DNA of 64,000 bases from contig CM069436.1 of the NCBI GenBank assembly GCA_035610365.1, positions 62,945,505 to 63,009,504 on the forward strand, given 5' to 3'. The notes beneath the pieces were generated by a model. That model worked only from the letters and a program-made list of their open reading frames with translations. It was not told where the DNA came from and made no database searches. Positions within the stretch are counted from its first letter, which is position 1. Every line of letters starts with the position of its first letter. The DNA is from Aquatica leii (lineage: Eukaryota; Arthropoda; Insecta; Coleoptera; Lampyridae). A program made the position numbers and the translations under genes. Of this stretch, positions 36,066-47,164 are shown one piece after another.

Positions 36066-37105
36066 CAATGCCGGATTAGTAAGTAGGCGAAGTAGCTTAC
36101 GGCCTATGGGTCCCGTACATTGTAAGACTCCGGGACAAAGAAAAATCAAAGTTTTTAATAATCCTACAAAAACAAAATTGTGACAAAATTATGTTGCTAG
36201 TTAAGGTTTAATTACGGCTATGCCAAAACCCCAAGAGTATTATTGTAGGGACTATTACAAATTTGGTTTTCTGAAACCTATTAGTACCACATTCATCATA
36301 TCTGTTCATTAGTTAAGAATTTAATCTTTTCATCAATTCTTCCTCGGCATCTTTGAATTTTCTATATTGATCCCAAAAACGTAAACACCTGGATCACAGC
36401 ATCACGGACAAGCTTTATCGCCGCTACAGGCGCTCAAAATTGTCAGTATTAAAGAAAATTGTAAAACACAGAGAATATAGAGATCAAATAGGTAAAAACG
36501 GATCAAACAACATAAACGTTGATATGTAATCTTTCTATTCTATTTTAATATTTTTCGTAACACCTAAAATGTATAACCAACCAAGCAAATTAAAATTTGA
36601 TTCGGTCACCGTTTAAGTAATAATTCGCAACTGCTTCAGAAAAAAATAAAAAAATTACGTCATAAAGAAAAAGTCTGTCTCGCCAGTATGTATGATATTG
36701 TAGAAAATATATAAGATATTTTTCTTCTACCTTGATTTCCATATTTGGCCAAATGCCCACTCAAAAAGAATCGTATTCTACAATAATTACTAAAGTTTTA
36801 TCATTATGTTGAGAATTAAGTAATTCTGTATCCCCGTAAAAATGTAAATCCACGTAATGAAAAGAAATCAAATATAAATGCATGGAAAACACTACACATT
36901 TTTAGCTATTTTTGGGTTTTTATATACGCCCTTGAAATATTTTACGTTTGTTTTTGTTTGTGAATACTTGAACACATCGTATTTCGAGTGAAGCACTCGG
37001 GATTTAACAATGTTTATTTCACTCTGGCGTATTAGGATACAATGTTTAAGGAGAACCCAAGATATTGATGACCTAGGGCCCTCTATATGGTTTAATCCGG
37101 CACTG
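36066..37105. mobile_element. Non-autonomous hAT-like element
   Basis: The termini CAATGCCGGATTA (left) and inverted CAGTGCCGGATTA (right) differ at one base. The flanking octamers CTTTAGAG (36058-36065) and CATTAAAG (37106-37113) match at 6 of 8, fitting an aged 8-bp hAT target duplication. The 1040-bp interior shows no transposase similarity. GC-richer subterminal blocks (CGGCCTATGGGTCCCG; CCTAGGGCCCTC) lie just inside each end. It is inserted just downstream of the pogo-like transposase tail. Confidence 0.75.
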
Positions 37106-37186
37106 CATTAAAGGTTCGCTCGTTGATTTAGTGGAACACAATCTGCACGATACAGGTTTGATGGTGTACGTATCAATCAAGACATT

Positions 37187-37720
37187 TCAACCAATAACAT
37201 TTGGGACCTTTTTATTATAATAGTATTCACCGCATTCCGCACAAAATTCTGATTCATCATTTTCCAATTCTGAATCACCGCTCTCTATTTTAGACACCTT
37301 CAATTCGCTTTCTGGTGAACTAGTTCCAGAAGTATTTGCATTACTTCTTCTCTTTTGATAAGTGAATGCCTTCTTCTTTCCTTTGTTTCTTTTGTTTGCA
37401 GTTTCCTTTTTGACTTTTATTATTTGTTTTTTGTTTTGTTTTTTTGTCATTATTTCTAAAGACGTAAGTAACTCAGCATGCTACTTTCTCTTCTGACACT
37501 TATTTGTCCTAGGCATAACTGGAACAGGTGCAATAGCTTCAAATGATAAGTCGTTGTTTTCAATAGTAGAGAGATCATCATAAGGATTATCGGCGAAGAT
37601 GAAAGCACATTACCACAGGTTCTAAAACCGCAAACCACGCTGTGAGCTGTGGTTGGTTTGCACCATGCAATGTTTAGAAGTGTCGGAAACTGAAGCCTAC
37701 TTAATTTAAGACCAGGATGA
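37187..37720 (-). pseudogene. pogo-like transposase, C-terminal tail
   Basis: From about 37720 the minus strand gives QFPTLLNIAWCKPTTAHSVV and CGFRTCG, the post-catalytic GFRATG-type block of pogo/Tigger transposases. It then gives IENNDLSFEAIAPVPVMPR, a lysine-rich linker, and finally SELENDESEFCAECGEYYY, the start of a C-terminal zinc-ribbon-like motif. The catalytic core above 37720 is not found. The frame shifts at least twice. The lysine-rich part is the 87-codon frame at 37187-37450. Confidence 0.6.
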
Positions 37721-38609
37721 TTACGTATACAGTTATTGGCTCAATCCATTTGAAACGGTCTAGAAAAAAAATGTTGGTTGTTTGCCCATTTTAGAAAAAA
37801 ATTGATATTTATACCATCAATTACCTATGGAATCAGCAGTTCAAAACAATTTTGAATTTTTTTAGTGAACTGTTTGAAAATAGCGACCATCTTTGTTTCT
37901 CTGCGCATGCCGATTTTTGAGTTTGTCAACTTATTTTCTCAGGACTGGTAAATCATAGACTAATAATTCGAACATCATTGTTTTGCTCATCTTTTATGTT
38001 TTATTCACTATTTGAATATTTTTAAGTCTAATATTTGAAAACTGCTCTTGAAAACAACTTTTGTATTTCTCAAGAGCCCGCTTTTATGGGTAATTTTTGT
38101 GTATAAGGTGATGTATATTAAGGGTAATTTTTGGCATAATAATAACCGTAACTAAGTAGCTTGTATTAGAAGTACTCTTGATATTGGTTACTTTTTTTAA
38201 TAACTTTTTAAAATTTTTGTTAACCTTGAGAAAAATCTGATTTTTTATGTTTTATGCTTAAATGCAACATAAAACTACTGTAAAAATTTCCACCTTTATA
38301 TTTGAGTACTTTGGTAGCTACGAATTCTTGAAAAGTAGGTAAAAATAGGTAACAAAACGTCTGGAGTAAATAACGCTTCGAGTCACGTTCATTATTATAT
38401 AACTATATATGTTTACAATCCAAAGTATATACAACAAATAACAAGCTTTTATAATATTTAAACTATATACTTACATCATACTAACTCCATGATTGAGAAA
38501 CACAATTATTAATCATTAAATTCAATTAGTTCATAAATTCAAATTCAAACTTTAACATATTGTTCTTATTACTGTTCTTTTTTTAAGAAAAGATTTGTTA
38601 GGTTGAATT
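37721..38609. other. AT-rich DNA, nothing recognised
   Basis: No coding blocks or termini were recognised between the pogo-like tail and the C-terminal end of the decayed gene that follows. Confidence 0.35.
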
Positions 38610-40195
38610 CTACACTAATTGATAACTTTTTGAATCCTTTGTTTTTTGAGAATGCCTTGCACTTTCTCTTTTATTTGCGTACATTGGGCAATCTACTGAT
38701 TTCTTCACAAAGAAATATTGTGTGATCGACCAGTGGATGTTGCAAGTTTCAAAACACTTAATTTTCTTAGAACATTTTGAAGAAGCACCCAAACGTTATT
38801 ACTGGACGACTTTTTGAAAGAAGTACTAGGTCTATCTGGGTGATAGCAAAGCAAATTAACATAATAGTGCTTTAAACTTATTCTCATAACCTCTTTAATC
38901 TACCATTGGCCTTTATAAATACATGCAATAGTATCATGAATTTTCAGTGTAATATTAACAACAGGTGTTGTTACATGATCTTCAAATTTGACTGATTCTC
39001 ATGTGAAGTAACATCTCAAGTGAGTTTCAGATGTAGCTTGAAATTTTTGAAACTGTCTTGTGCCAACTATTCTTCAGCACTGGTCGAATTTGTTTTTTAA
39101 CTGTGCTTTGTATAGACTGATAGCTGTTTGTTTGGGGAGAAAATAAGAACTATTCCTGATCAATATCAAGAATTTGATATTGTATTGTTCTTTGTAAACT
39201 AGTTCGTGTCACTTCTCGTTTTGTGGTCCCACCAACACCATTATACGCATTTTTCCCGTGGTACGATGCAAAAAAATGCTATTCTCCTTCCTGACCAAAA
39301 TCTCTTTCGTGATAAGATATGTTAACAAAGTTCTTTTTATTTTTGTAATAACTTCCACTTCCATCAGAAAAATAAATGCATCTTTTTACTTCAGGTTTGA
39401 GTTGTTGGATCTTTTTAATGAATTTGGATTCAAAAGCATGAAAAGTTAGTTGTTGTACTGTGTTCTCTGCAGTTGCATTACCGTCTTCTAAATACAGAAC
39501 AAAAGGGTGTACTATGACTGACCAATGGTATCTTTAAATGTCATCCTGAACCAAAAGTGTGAAGTTTTCAGAGAAATCTGCTAGTATCACATTATGTATT
39601 TGTAAGTATTTCTTTATTGGTTTTGAACTTGAAAATGATTACTTTTAAGATGTTGTAGATGGTCTACTAAACATTCAAAGAATTCATCTCGATTTTTGAT
39701 TACTGTTATCATTTCTGACCTGTCAGTTTTTAGCCATTGTTTCCACGTTTTTAAGCAACATCTTCTTTCTCTGATTTGTTGAACATGTCGATAATGTGTG
39801 TGTACTTAGACATTTATTGCAAATATTCATCATACAATCACGGTTATTTATGTCACAAACAATCAGTTCCATCAGATCTTTGTAAGAAACATTTAAGTTT
39901 TGCTCAATAAATTATTAGCTTTACGTTCTGATGATAAATACGTACACATACTAGACGATGACATGACGAGAAGGGAAATAGATATACAAATGAAGATAAG
40001 ATATGAGGCGAGTAAGATGAAGAGAGAGGGGAAAAGGGTTAAAATAGGATTCTTGAAAGTGTGGGTGGAAGGTGAAGAAAGATTTTGGGATGAGGAGAGG
40101 GGAACTCTAGTGAAGAAGGGGACAAAAAACTAAGAGTTAGGGGAGGGAAGGATGGATCAAATGATGTTGGATTAGCAAGTTTTAAGGAAAAAGAG

Positions 40196-43100
40196 ATGGA
40201 AAAGCAGAATCAAATGAAATTATTGTTTTGTAATGTGGCAGGTATAAAAAATAAGGGAGAGGATTTCTGGAGATACGTAGAGGGCTTTGATATGATGGGA
40301 ATGTCGGAAACATGGTTGGAAGAAAAAGACTGGGAAGTATGGAAGAAAAAATTACCAGAGGGTTATAATTGAAAGGTGGAATTTGCAACTAGAAGGGAAA
40401 GTAAAGGAAGAGCAAGGGGAGGAATAATAACGGGCATAAAAAGGAACTGATCGGTTGAAGAAGAGCAGGGAAACGAGAAGCAAGGGAAAGGGATTGTAAA
40501 AAATTATGTGGTTAGAGAAGGAAAGGAAAAATATATAGTGTTAACAGTTTATGGGCGGGATATGAGGATAAGTGAACAGATTGAGAATATGGTACAGGGG
40601 GAGGAAAAGGAAAAGATTATTATAGGGGGTGAGGAGGGGAAGTAAACAGAAGAGTTAGCATGGATAAGACAGTTAATAAGAATAGGAAAATGTTAGTGGA
40701 GATGTGTGAGGAAAAAGGATGGTCAATCCTTAATGGAAATATAGAGGAGAGGGACATAGGTGACTATACTTATATGCGAGGAAGGGGGGAATCGGTGATT
40801 GATTACGTGATGGTGAGTGGAGAGATGTGGGAGGACATAGAAAGTTTTAAAGTGGGGGATGAAGAGGAATCGGATCATCAGCCACTGGAAGTGATTTTAA
40901 AAGGAAAGGAGCAAGGAATTAAGGAGGAACAGAAGGGATGGGGAGTAAAAAAGGTGTGGACTGAGGAAAGCATAGAAACATATAAGATGAAGTTGGAGCA
41001 AGTGATTTGGGGAGATGTAGGGGGGGAAGAAGGACTAAAGGAGTTGACTGCAGAAATGGAGAAGGCAGTAGAAAAGAAAAGGTTTGAGAGAAAACAAGGA
41101 AAAAATAGGAACGAAAATAGGTGGTGGAATAGAGAATGTAGAGAGACAAAAACAGAGATGAGAAATGCTAGAGGAAGATGGAAGAAAGGTAGAATAGATG
41201 TTCAGGAGTATAAGGAGAAGAAATTGAAGTTTAAAAATGTATGTTCAAAGAGAAAGGTGTCGTATAAAGAGGAAATGGAGAAACAAGTAAAGGAAATGAA
41301 GAAAGAAGGAGAAGTGTGGGAATTTCTAAACAAGGAGAGAAGAAGAGATAAGAGGAGAGGAGGTTTAACGGATATGAAGGTGTGGCTGGGTTATTGTATG
41401 GAGCGTTTGGAGGGAACAATAGAAGAACCAGGGCAGGTGATATTGCAAGGGGTAAATACAATACAGGAGGGGTGGGAGATAACGAAAGAGGAAATCGAAA
41501 AAGCAATAAATAGACTAAAATTAAGGAAGACGGCAGGAACGGACGGTACGCAAGGAGAACAATGGATATATGTAGGGGAGAGAGTGAGAGGAAATATAAG
41601 GAAAATTTTTAATACAATATGGAAAGGGGAGGAATTGCCAGGGAGTTGGAAAGAAAGTTTAATTCTGCCAGTTTATAAGGGAGGGGATAGGAAGGAGGTA
41701 AAGAATTATAGAGGGATTAGTGTCACTAATGTAAGTTATAAATTGTATGCCATGATTATACAAAGGAGGTTGGAAAAGGAAGTGGAAGAAAAAAGACTAT
41801 TACCAGATTGGCAGATGGGATTTAGAGTGGGAAGAAGGGCAATAGACAATGTTTATATATTAAAACAGTTAGTGAATGGAGAGCTAGATAAGAAAAGGGT
41901 TAAGGTATACGCGTTCTTTATGGACATAGAAGCTGCGTTTGATAATGTGAATAGGGAAAAGCTATGGAGGGTGTTAAGGAAAAAGGGAATAGAGGAACAA
42001 CTAGTGAGGAAACTGGAAGAGATATATAAAGAGACTAAGAATAGGGTAAAAATAGGGGATAGTGTTAATGAAGTGTTTTGGACGAGGAAGGGACTAAGGC
42101 AGGGGTGTCCTCTTAGCCCTATTTTATTTGCACTGTATATAGGGGACATAGAAGAAGTGTTGAAGGGAGGTCAGTGTGGTGGGGTTCTCATGGAGGGAGG
42201 GATTAAAGTATGGGTGTTGGCATATGCAGACGATATGGTCATGGTGGCAAAAAATGAGTTGGAGATGAAAGGTATGATAAATACGATAAAGAGGTATCAG
42301 GAAAGGAAAGACTTGGGTTTAAATGTGAGAAAGTTTAAGATGGTAGTTTTTCAAAAAGGGAGAGGAGGGAAGAAAAGAGGATTTAAGTTGGGGAGAACAG
42401 AGGATAGAGAGAGTGAATGAAGTGACATATTTGGGATATAGGCTAAGGTATGATAATAAAGATGATGCGCACATAAGGGAGTTAGCAAAGAAGGGTAACA
42501 GTGTATTAGGGCAGGTATGGAGTTTAGGGGAAAGAGTATTTGGGAAGGAGATCGAAAAGAGAAGATGGCTGTTTGAAAAATTGATTAAAAGTGTGATGAT
42601 GTACGGGGTGGAGGTATGGGGTTGGAAAGAGTGGAACCTATTGGAAAAGGTACAAATAAAATATTGGAAATGGATACTAGGTTTAGACAGGGAGACGCCA
42701 GGGTACATAATAGAGGAGGAAGGGAAGTTAAAGAAGATTAGAATAGAAGCAGGGAAAAGGGCGATGGGTTATGAAGAGAAAATGAAGGAAAGGAGAGAAT
42801 GTAAAATTTTGCAATGTTGCTGGAGGACGGTAAAGGATAGTAAAAACATATATGGGCAGGAAGAAAGAAAACTGTACTATCAACGAGGAGGTTTCGCAAG
42901 AGAAGAGGTGAAAAAAAGGAGAGTGGAAGGGAGGTTAAATACGGGGGAGATAGTAAGAAGAGGTAAAGATTCGCAGGTACAAGAGAGGGAAGGAAAGATA
43001 AGGGAAGGAAAGTATAATGTAAGGTATGGGAATATAGTGTCTAGGGGGGTTCCTAAGTATCTGATGGGGAGGAGAAACTTAGGGGAAAAACGACTAATAG

Positions 43101-43321
43101 CCAGGTTTAGATGCGGAAATGAGGAGAACTTAAATAAGTATTGGAAGGAGGATGTAATGAGGAGATGTAGATTATGTCGGGAGGGATTGGAGGACATAGA
43201 GCACATGAGTGAGGAGTGTGGCGAGCTAAGGGAAGAAATGAGGGGGAGGAAGGTTTTGCTTGGGGAGGGATTGGATTGGATGAAAACAGTAAAGGAAAGA
43301 AGGATAAGAGGAGAGGGTTAG
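40196..43321 (+). pseudogene. ORF2 of the I-like LINE: endonuclease, reverse transcriptase, C-terminal zinc finger
   Basis: The endonuclease part (40210-40640) is cut by stops, for example after LPEGYN. A 586-codon open stretch at 40660-42420 carries the end of the endonuclease (DYVMVSGEMW, ESDHQPLEV), a charged linker and RT. RT motifs visible are KLRKTAGTDG, WKESLILPVYKGGDRK, NYRGISVTN, VYAFFMDIEAAFDNV (first catalytic Asp), RKGLRQGCPLSPILFALYI and VLAYADDMVMVA (YADD). A shift near 42413 moves reading into the 302-codon frame, which starts EVTYLGYRLRYDNKDDAH. It ends with CRLCREGLEDIEHMSEEC, a CX2CX8HX4C finger typical of I/R1-type ORF2 C-termini. No RNase H domain is seen. The enzyme would cut and prime reverse transcription at the target in an intact copy. 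Confidence 0.9.
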
Positions 43322-43479
43322 ATCTAAAGTATTAGAATAGTAAGATGGTGATGGGAAGATTTTAGGGGATAAAGTTCTTGTTTTTAGTTTTTTAAATTTC
43401 TGTACAAATTATATTATTATGTAAGAGAAAGATGTAACGTAACCCATTGTAAGGCCGAATGGCCAAACAATTAACAATA

Positions 43480-43501
43480 AATAATAATAATAATAATAAT
43501 A
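43480..43501 (+). repeat. (AAT)n 3' tail of the LINE
   Basis: About seven AAT units end the element directly before the second copy of the target duplication. Trinucleotide tails of this kind are usual for I-type LINEs. Confidence 0.85.
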
Positions 43502-44689
43502 ACGTACACATACTTTGTGCATCCCTGATGCTCCAACTGAAATACACCATTTCGGGTGTAAAGAGTAAAACTCCAATTTTGCAGTTCGAGTTAGCTGCCA
43601 TAAAGGCCACATAGAGTTCATTCAAATTACAGTACTAATCGCTTTTGTTTTGCTACTTCTTTGCCATCTACCTTAACTGATACACAATCTTTTCATCGAC
43701 ACAATTTACCGTTTTCATCATCTTCATAAAATTTGATGACTTTCTGCACTGTATCTGCTTTAATTTTGGTTCCTGATTTTTTGCTTAACTTAGGAAATAC
43801 TTCCTTGTTCCTTTACAAGCTTGATTGTAAGTTTCTCCAAACGACCGGTGACTTTAATTCTGATTTTATTTTGTCTTAACCAAGATTTCCGAAGTAAACT
43901 TAATATTTTCACTTTTTCATTTCATTAGTTGCACCTTTACAAATCCTTTAAGGATTGAGTTAGTTCTAAGCACTCCTCAGTCAAATCATTGTTGTCATTT
44001 CTTTCATGTTCATCAAAGTTTGTTTGATCAAAACAATCTTCAAGATTTTTCCGCAGTTTTTTAGATACTTCGTGGATTTTCATTTTAATGGCTTTAGTTC
44101 TTTTATCATTGCTTAGCTTTCTTAGTTTTGATGCAGGAGATACACCAACAGCTGCACATTCTGAATCTAACTTCTGGTGGTATAAAGATTTGATCAATTT
44201 TTGTCGATATTTTTAGTTTCTTTAAACACAAAAATCATTGTATAACAGTTAGTGCATATTGATTTCCTTGGTGTTAATTTAACAGCATATTGTTTTGGCA
44301 TTATTATTTGGCTCAATTAAATTTTTCTTAAGCCTTTAGTTACATGTTTTTTTAGTGCCACAGCACGATTTAACAAACAGATGATTTTACTTTTTGGCGC
44401 ATTTCTCATGGTACACAAAAATTGTTGAAACGGAAAATGACAACCTCAGCTTTAGCAAAAGTTGTTTTTGTTCGTTGAAATTTTGCACATGTTATATGTC
44501 TGTGCTTATCAATCTTCTGTCATTCAATATTGTCTTCTCGATCTCGTAAACAGTACTATATGGAATTTTGACATCTCTTATGTGGTCTCTCAAGCTTACT
44601 TACTTAATAGCTGTCCTCATCATGTTCTTTGCTTTTGTTTTATTTATGCGGACTTTGCTTAAAGTCATATATGTGTTCTTACATATGAA

Positions 44690-45255
44690 GTGTCTCAGAT
44701 AACCAGAGATTCTTGAGGCTTTATTCACTTGGGTTTGGTAAGTTATTGGAGCTCGTTATCTTAACTCCCAAGTACATACATTGCATACACTGGTAAATGG
44801 GATTATCGTTGATAGCTCATTTACATGTAGTGGGCATATTAAGGTTTTTTACTCTTGTTTGAAACCGATATAGCAGTAGCTCTAGATCGTCCCCGTTATC
44901 AGCCATCAAAGTTGCGTCGTCAGCATAGCATAGAATGTTTATCGATTCTTGTTCTATCCTGCATCCTCCAGCAACTTTTTTTTACACTATATTAATCATT
45001 TTATCTATAATAAGGTTGAATAAGATTGGGGTCCAACTATCGCTCTGACGAATTGTTGTTACTACTGGTACTTGTTCGTTAAATTCTTATGATGTTTTGT
45101 TACTTTTATTGAACTCTTTTATTATGCTAATGTTAGGTATGGGTGTCCTATATTGCCGGAGTATATCCATGACATCGGCTATCTGTATTCCGTCAAACGT
45201 TTTTTTTTTGAGATCTTTTAGACAGAGAAACAAGGGTTTTTTATTTCGAAGGATT
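44690..45255 (-). mobile_element. LINE relic, copy A of a dispersed family
   Basis: The minus strand contains VTTIRQSDSWTPILFNLIID (near 45000-45050), then ESINILCYADDATLMADN with the catalytic YADD near 44900-44950 and LLLYRFQTRVKNLN. The 3' end coincides with that of copy B at 47165 (shared AACTTACCAAACCCAAGTG-like block). The segment with the first catalytic Asp is shortened. It stops at about 45255, against a hAT fragment. Confidence 0.8.
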
Positions 45256-45267
45256 TTTCAATCAATT

Positions 45268-45735
45268 GTCTTATGATAAAGGTTGAAATAAAATCTCTAG
45301 GAAGGCCTACTCCAGATTTGGAACTAAATCAGGCAGATAAAACTGCGAAACATAATTTTAAACAGCATTTTGTAGTGGTTGATAATAAAAAAAAATTAAC
45401 AAAGAAGATAATGACTTTATAAAATGCACTATAAGATAATTTAATTTAGTTACAATTAAACGACGAAATTTTTATTTACATGAAATTATATTTTGAAGTC
45501 GATGCCATGTATGTATGACATTGACGTAAGATTAGGTTTAATTATTAATATTACCTTTGGCAGTTTTAATAGAATTAACTCGAATGTCTTTGGCCACGAC
45601 TTCAAAAAGTAACTTCTTGTAAATAAAAATTTCGTCGTTTATTTGTGAATAAATTAAATCATTACTTTTACGTTTTAGTTAATTTTATTTGATGGTTTTT
45701 TTTGAAGTCGGTTCTTTTTTTTGTTAGGTTAGATT
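45268..45735 (+). mobile_element. TTF/ZMYM1-type hAT fragment with internal 54-bp hairpin
   Basis: The start VEIKSLGRPTPDLELNQADKTA (45268 onward) is homologous to the start of the coding remnant in the hAT at 51425-52480. It resembles the N-terminal LGRPTPDL block of ZMYM1-like hAT transposases. It also shares the hairpin: arms at 45453-45506 and 45592-45645. No terminal inverted repeats were found at this copy. Confidence 0.6.
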
Positions 45736-46486
45736 ATGCTTCAAAACAATAATATTTATGTCTTTAGTTCATTTAGTGACCGTCGTTTGTACGTGTAAAC
45801 TTGAAGAAGGAGCTGACAAAAGCTTTCTTGCTAGTTTAGCAAGGTTTGGGTATTACTCCTTGTTACTTCTACGTTATTTCAAGGAATCTTTTTTTCTGAA
45901 TACAAGACTTTTTTTAAATATTCACTTAGTTCATCTACAACGCTCTCTGTGAACTTTTTGGTCAAATTTTTGTCTTGCAGAATCAGAATATTTAAAAGTG
46001 TGATACTGATGAGTCAGGGGTGGAAGTAAATGGTTTATCTGGAAACTCTTTCGGATTTGGCAAATATCGGGTCTTTAAGGTTTTTTTCCCCTATACTACT
46101 AATTTTTTCTTTGCTTTAGCTTGCGCAGAATTGACATCAGAGTTTGTTTTAAAAAAACCTTACTTGAAAACGGGGATCAGGAATAGTTGCTCATGAAATC
46201 AGTTTCGTAGATGTTTTTGAAGCCGCAGTTCGTACGGAGAAAGATTGTCCCAAGGTCGGGTGCGCACTGGTCTAATTGTAAATTCTAGCAACTAGGCGAT
46301 ACCAGTGACGCCGCTGTTAAACTGGCAATCTAATGAAAAAAATAATTAAAAATCACTAAATTGACATTCAATAATATAGTAAATTCGGACATGACTAATA
46401 TTATTTGCAGTTACGCGGTTTCTTTAATAATTCCAAAATGTATGATTTTGTATTTTATGTATTAATTTATTTCAGATTGTCAACAT
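45736..46486. other. AT-rich DNA, no recognised gene
   Basis: CAGGGGTGGAAG at about 46017 resembles a hAT (Charlie/Buster) 5' terminus and CCAGTGACGCCGCTG at about 46300 another terminus-like string, but neither has a partner or target duplication. Confidence 0.35.
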
Positions 46487-46594
46487 TGTCAATGCAATTG
46501 TAGGAATTACATCTACTACTGCTGATGAGCCCCAAAAAGACGAAACGGCTGTTCAGTAGTTCACTCTGATGGCATTTGCACAATTGCATTGACA
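46487..46594 (+). ncRNA. Type I hammerhead ribozyme motif within an inverted repeat
   Basis: The core is CTGATGA (46522-46528) and GAAA (46542-46545). The 7 bases before CTGATGA (46515-46521, ACTACTG) pair perfectly with the 7 bases after the expected cleavage point (46554-46560, CAGTAGT), giving stem I. ACGGCTGT (46545-46552) forms the tiny stem III and T46553 is the cleavage-site residue. Stem II (GCCC...AGAC) has two mismatches that single transitions would repair. A perfect 15-bp inverted repeat encloses the motif: TGTCAATGCAATTGT at 46487-46501 and its inverse at 46580-46594. Self-cleaving motifs of this type occur in Penelope-like elements and retrozymes. Confidence 0.6.
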
Positions 46595-47164
46595 TTGCTT
46601 TACCTTCAATGTCTTTTATGTTTAATCAACATACAACATTTTCTGTCGTTATATAGTATTTTCGCTGTAGTTTTGTTGGTGAGAGATTATCGCTTAATTT
46701 CAGAAATCACATACTCTTATATGTTTTCCTTTTCTAACATATATGTATAATACTTATCTACAATATTGGGCATGTTTAATCGCCTCGAGCAATAATCAGG
46801 TAAACAACACCATTAAGTATTGTTTGCCGACAATGGAATAATGAGCTCTGTTTATATTAAAATATAAACTTTAAAGTAAAACGTCAGGGGTTTTAAACCA
46901 TTTTTTTGTTATAATCGATACATACAAACAAGGGATACATTATAAATTAGTTAGGTGCATGTAGGACAGGATGACATTACATATGAAAATATCTATCATT
47001 GGTCTCCTCATTACCACATTCTTCGTCGTTTTTACTATCACTGTCGTCGTTCTTGCTGTCATTTTCATCATCTTCTGCTAAGTTTATTACAATATTATTT
47101 ACTACGCAATGCTTTCTCATATCTTCCAGCTTTTGCCAATAATCCACAAGTAAATTTTTGGTTT
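46595..47164. other. AT-rich DNA with an acidic coding-like relic
   Basis: The minus strand at about 47000-47100 gives NLAEDDENDSKNDDSDSKND, an acidic linker like those near the C-terminus of pogo-type transposases. Nothing else supports a gene. Confidence 0.3.

Larger units (their letters stand above)
39953..43501 (+). mobile_element. I-like LINE, 5' truncated, with perfect 13-bp target duplication
   Basis: ACGTACACATACT occurs at 39940-39952 and again at 43502-43514, directly flanking the element. The 3' end is an (AAT)n run, as in I-clade elements. The 5' end begins inside the last part of ORF1 (DDMTRREIDIQ onwards, 39900-40133). ORF2 then shows an APE endonuclease (FCNVAGIKNKGEDFW, GMSETWLEE at about 40215-40330), reverse transcriptase and a C-terminal CCHC-type finger. 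The sense strand is extremely purine-rich over its whole length. A few frameshifts and stops break ORF2, so this copy is recent but dead. Confidence 0.92.
38610..44420 (-). pseudogene. Decayed member of an unnamed widespread insect protein family, split by a LINE
   Basis: Read downward from about 44420: an N-terminal lysine-rich part (KKHVTKGLRKI; AVKLTPRKSICTNCY) leads to the helix-rich segment at 43937-44197. FYEDDENGKLCR and DCVSVKVDGKEVAKQKRLVL (about 43620-43740) and WSIRDAQSMC come next. The LINE at 39953-43501 interrupts. Beyond it come YKDLMELIVCDINNRDC and MNICNKC (39790-39890), DFSENFTLLVQDD, HPFVLYLEDGNATAENTV, RCIYFSDGSGSYYKNKKNF, HFFASYHGKNAYNGVGG (about 39220-39330), and a C-terminal domain with YYVNLLCYHPDRPSTSF and TSTGRSHNISL (38705-38887). 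I recognise this domain order from uncharacterised, often multicopy proteins in insect and cnidarian genomes; I know no function. A transposon origin is possible. Many stops and shifts. Confidence 0.75.

Noticed and set aside
40919-43206. Long antisense frames rich in Ser, Pro and Leu
   Set aside because: Shadows of the purine-rich LINE ORF2 on the plus strand.
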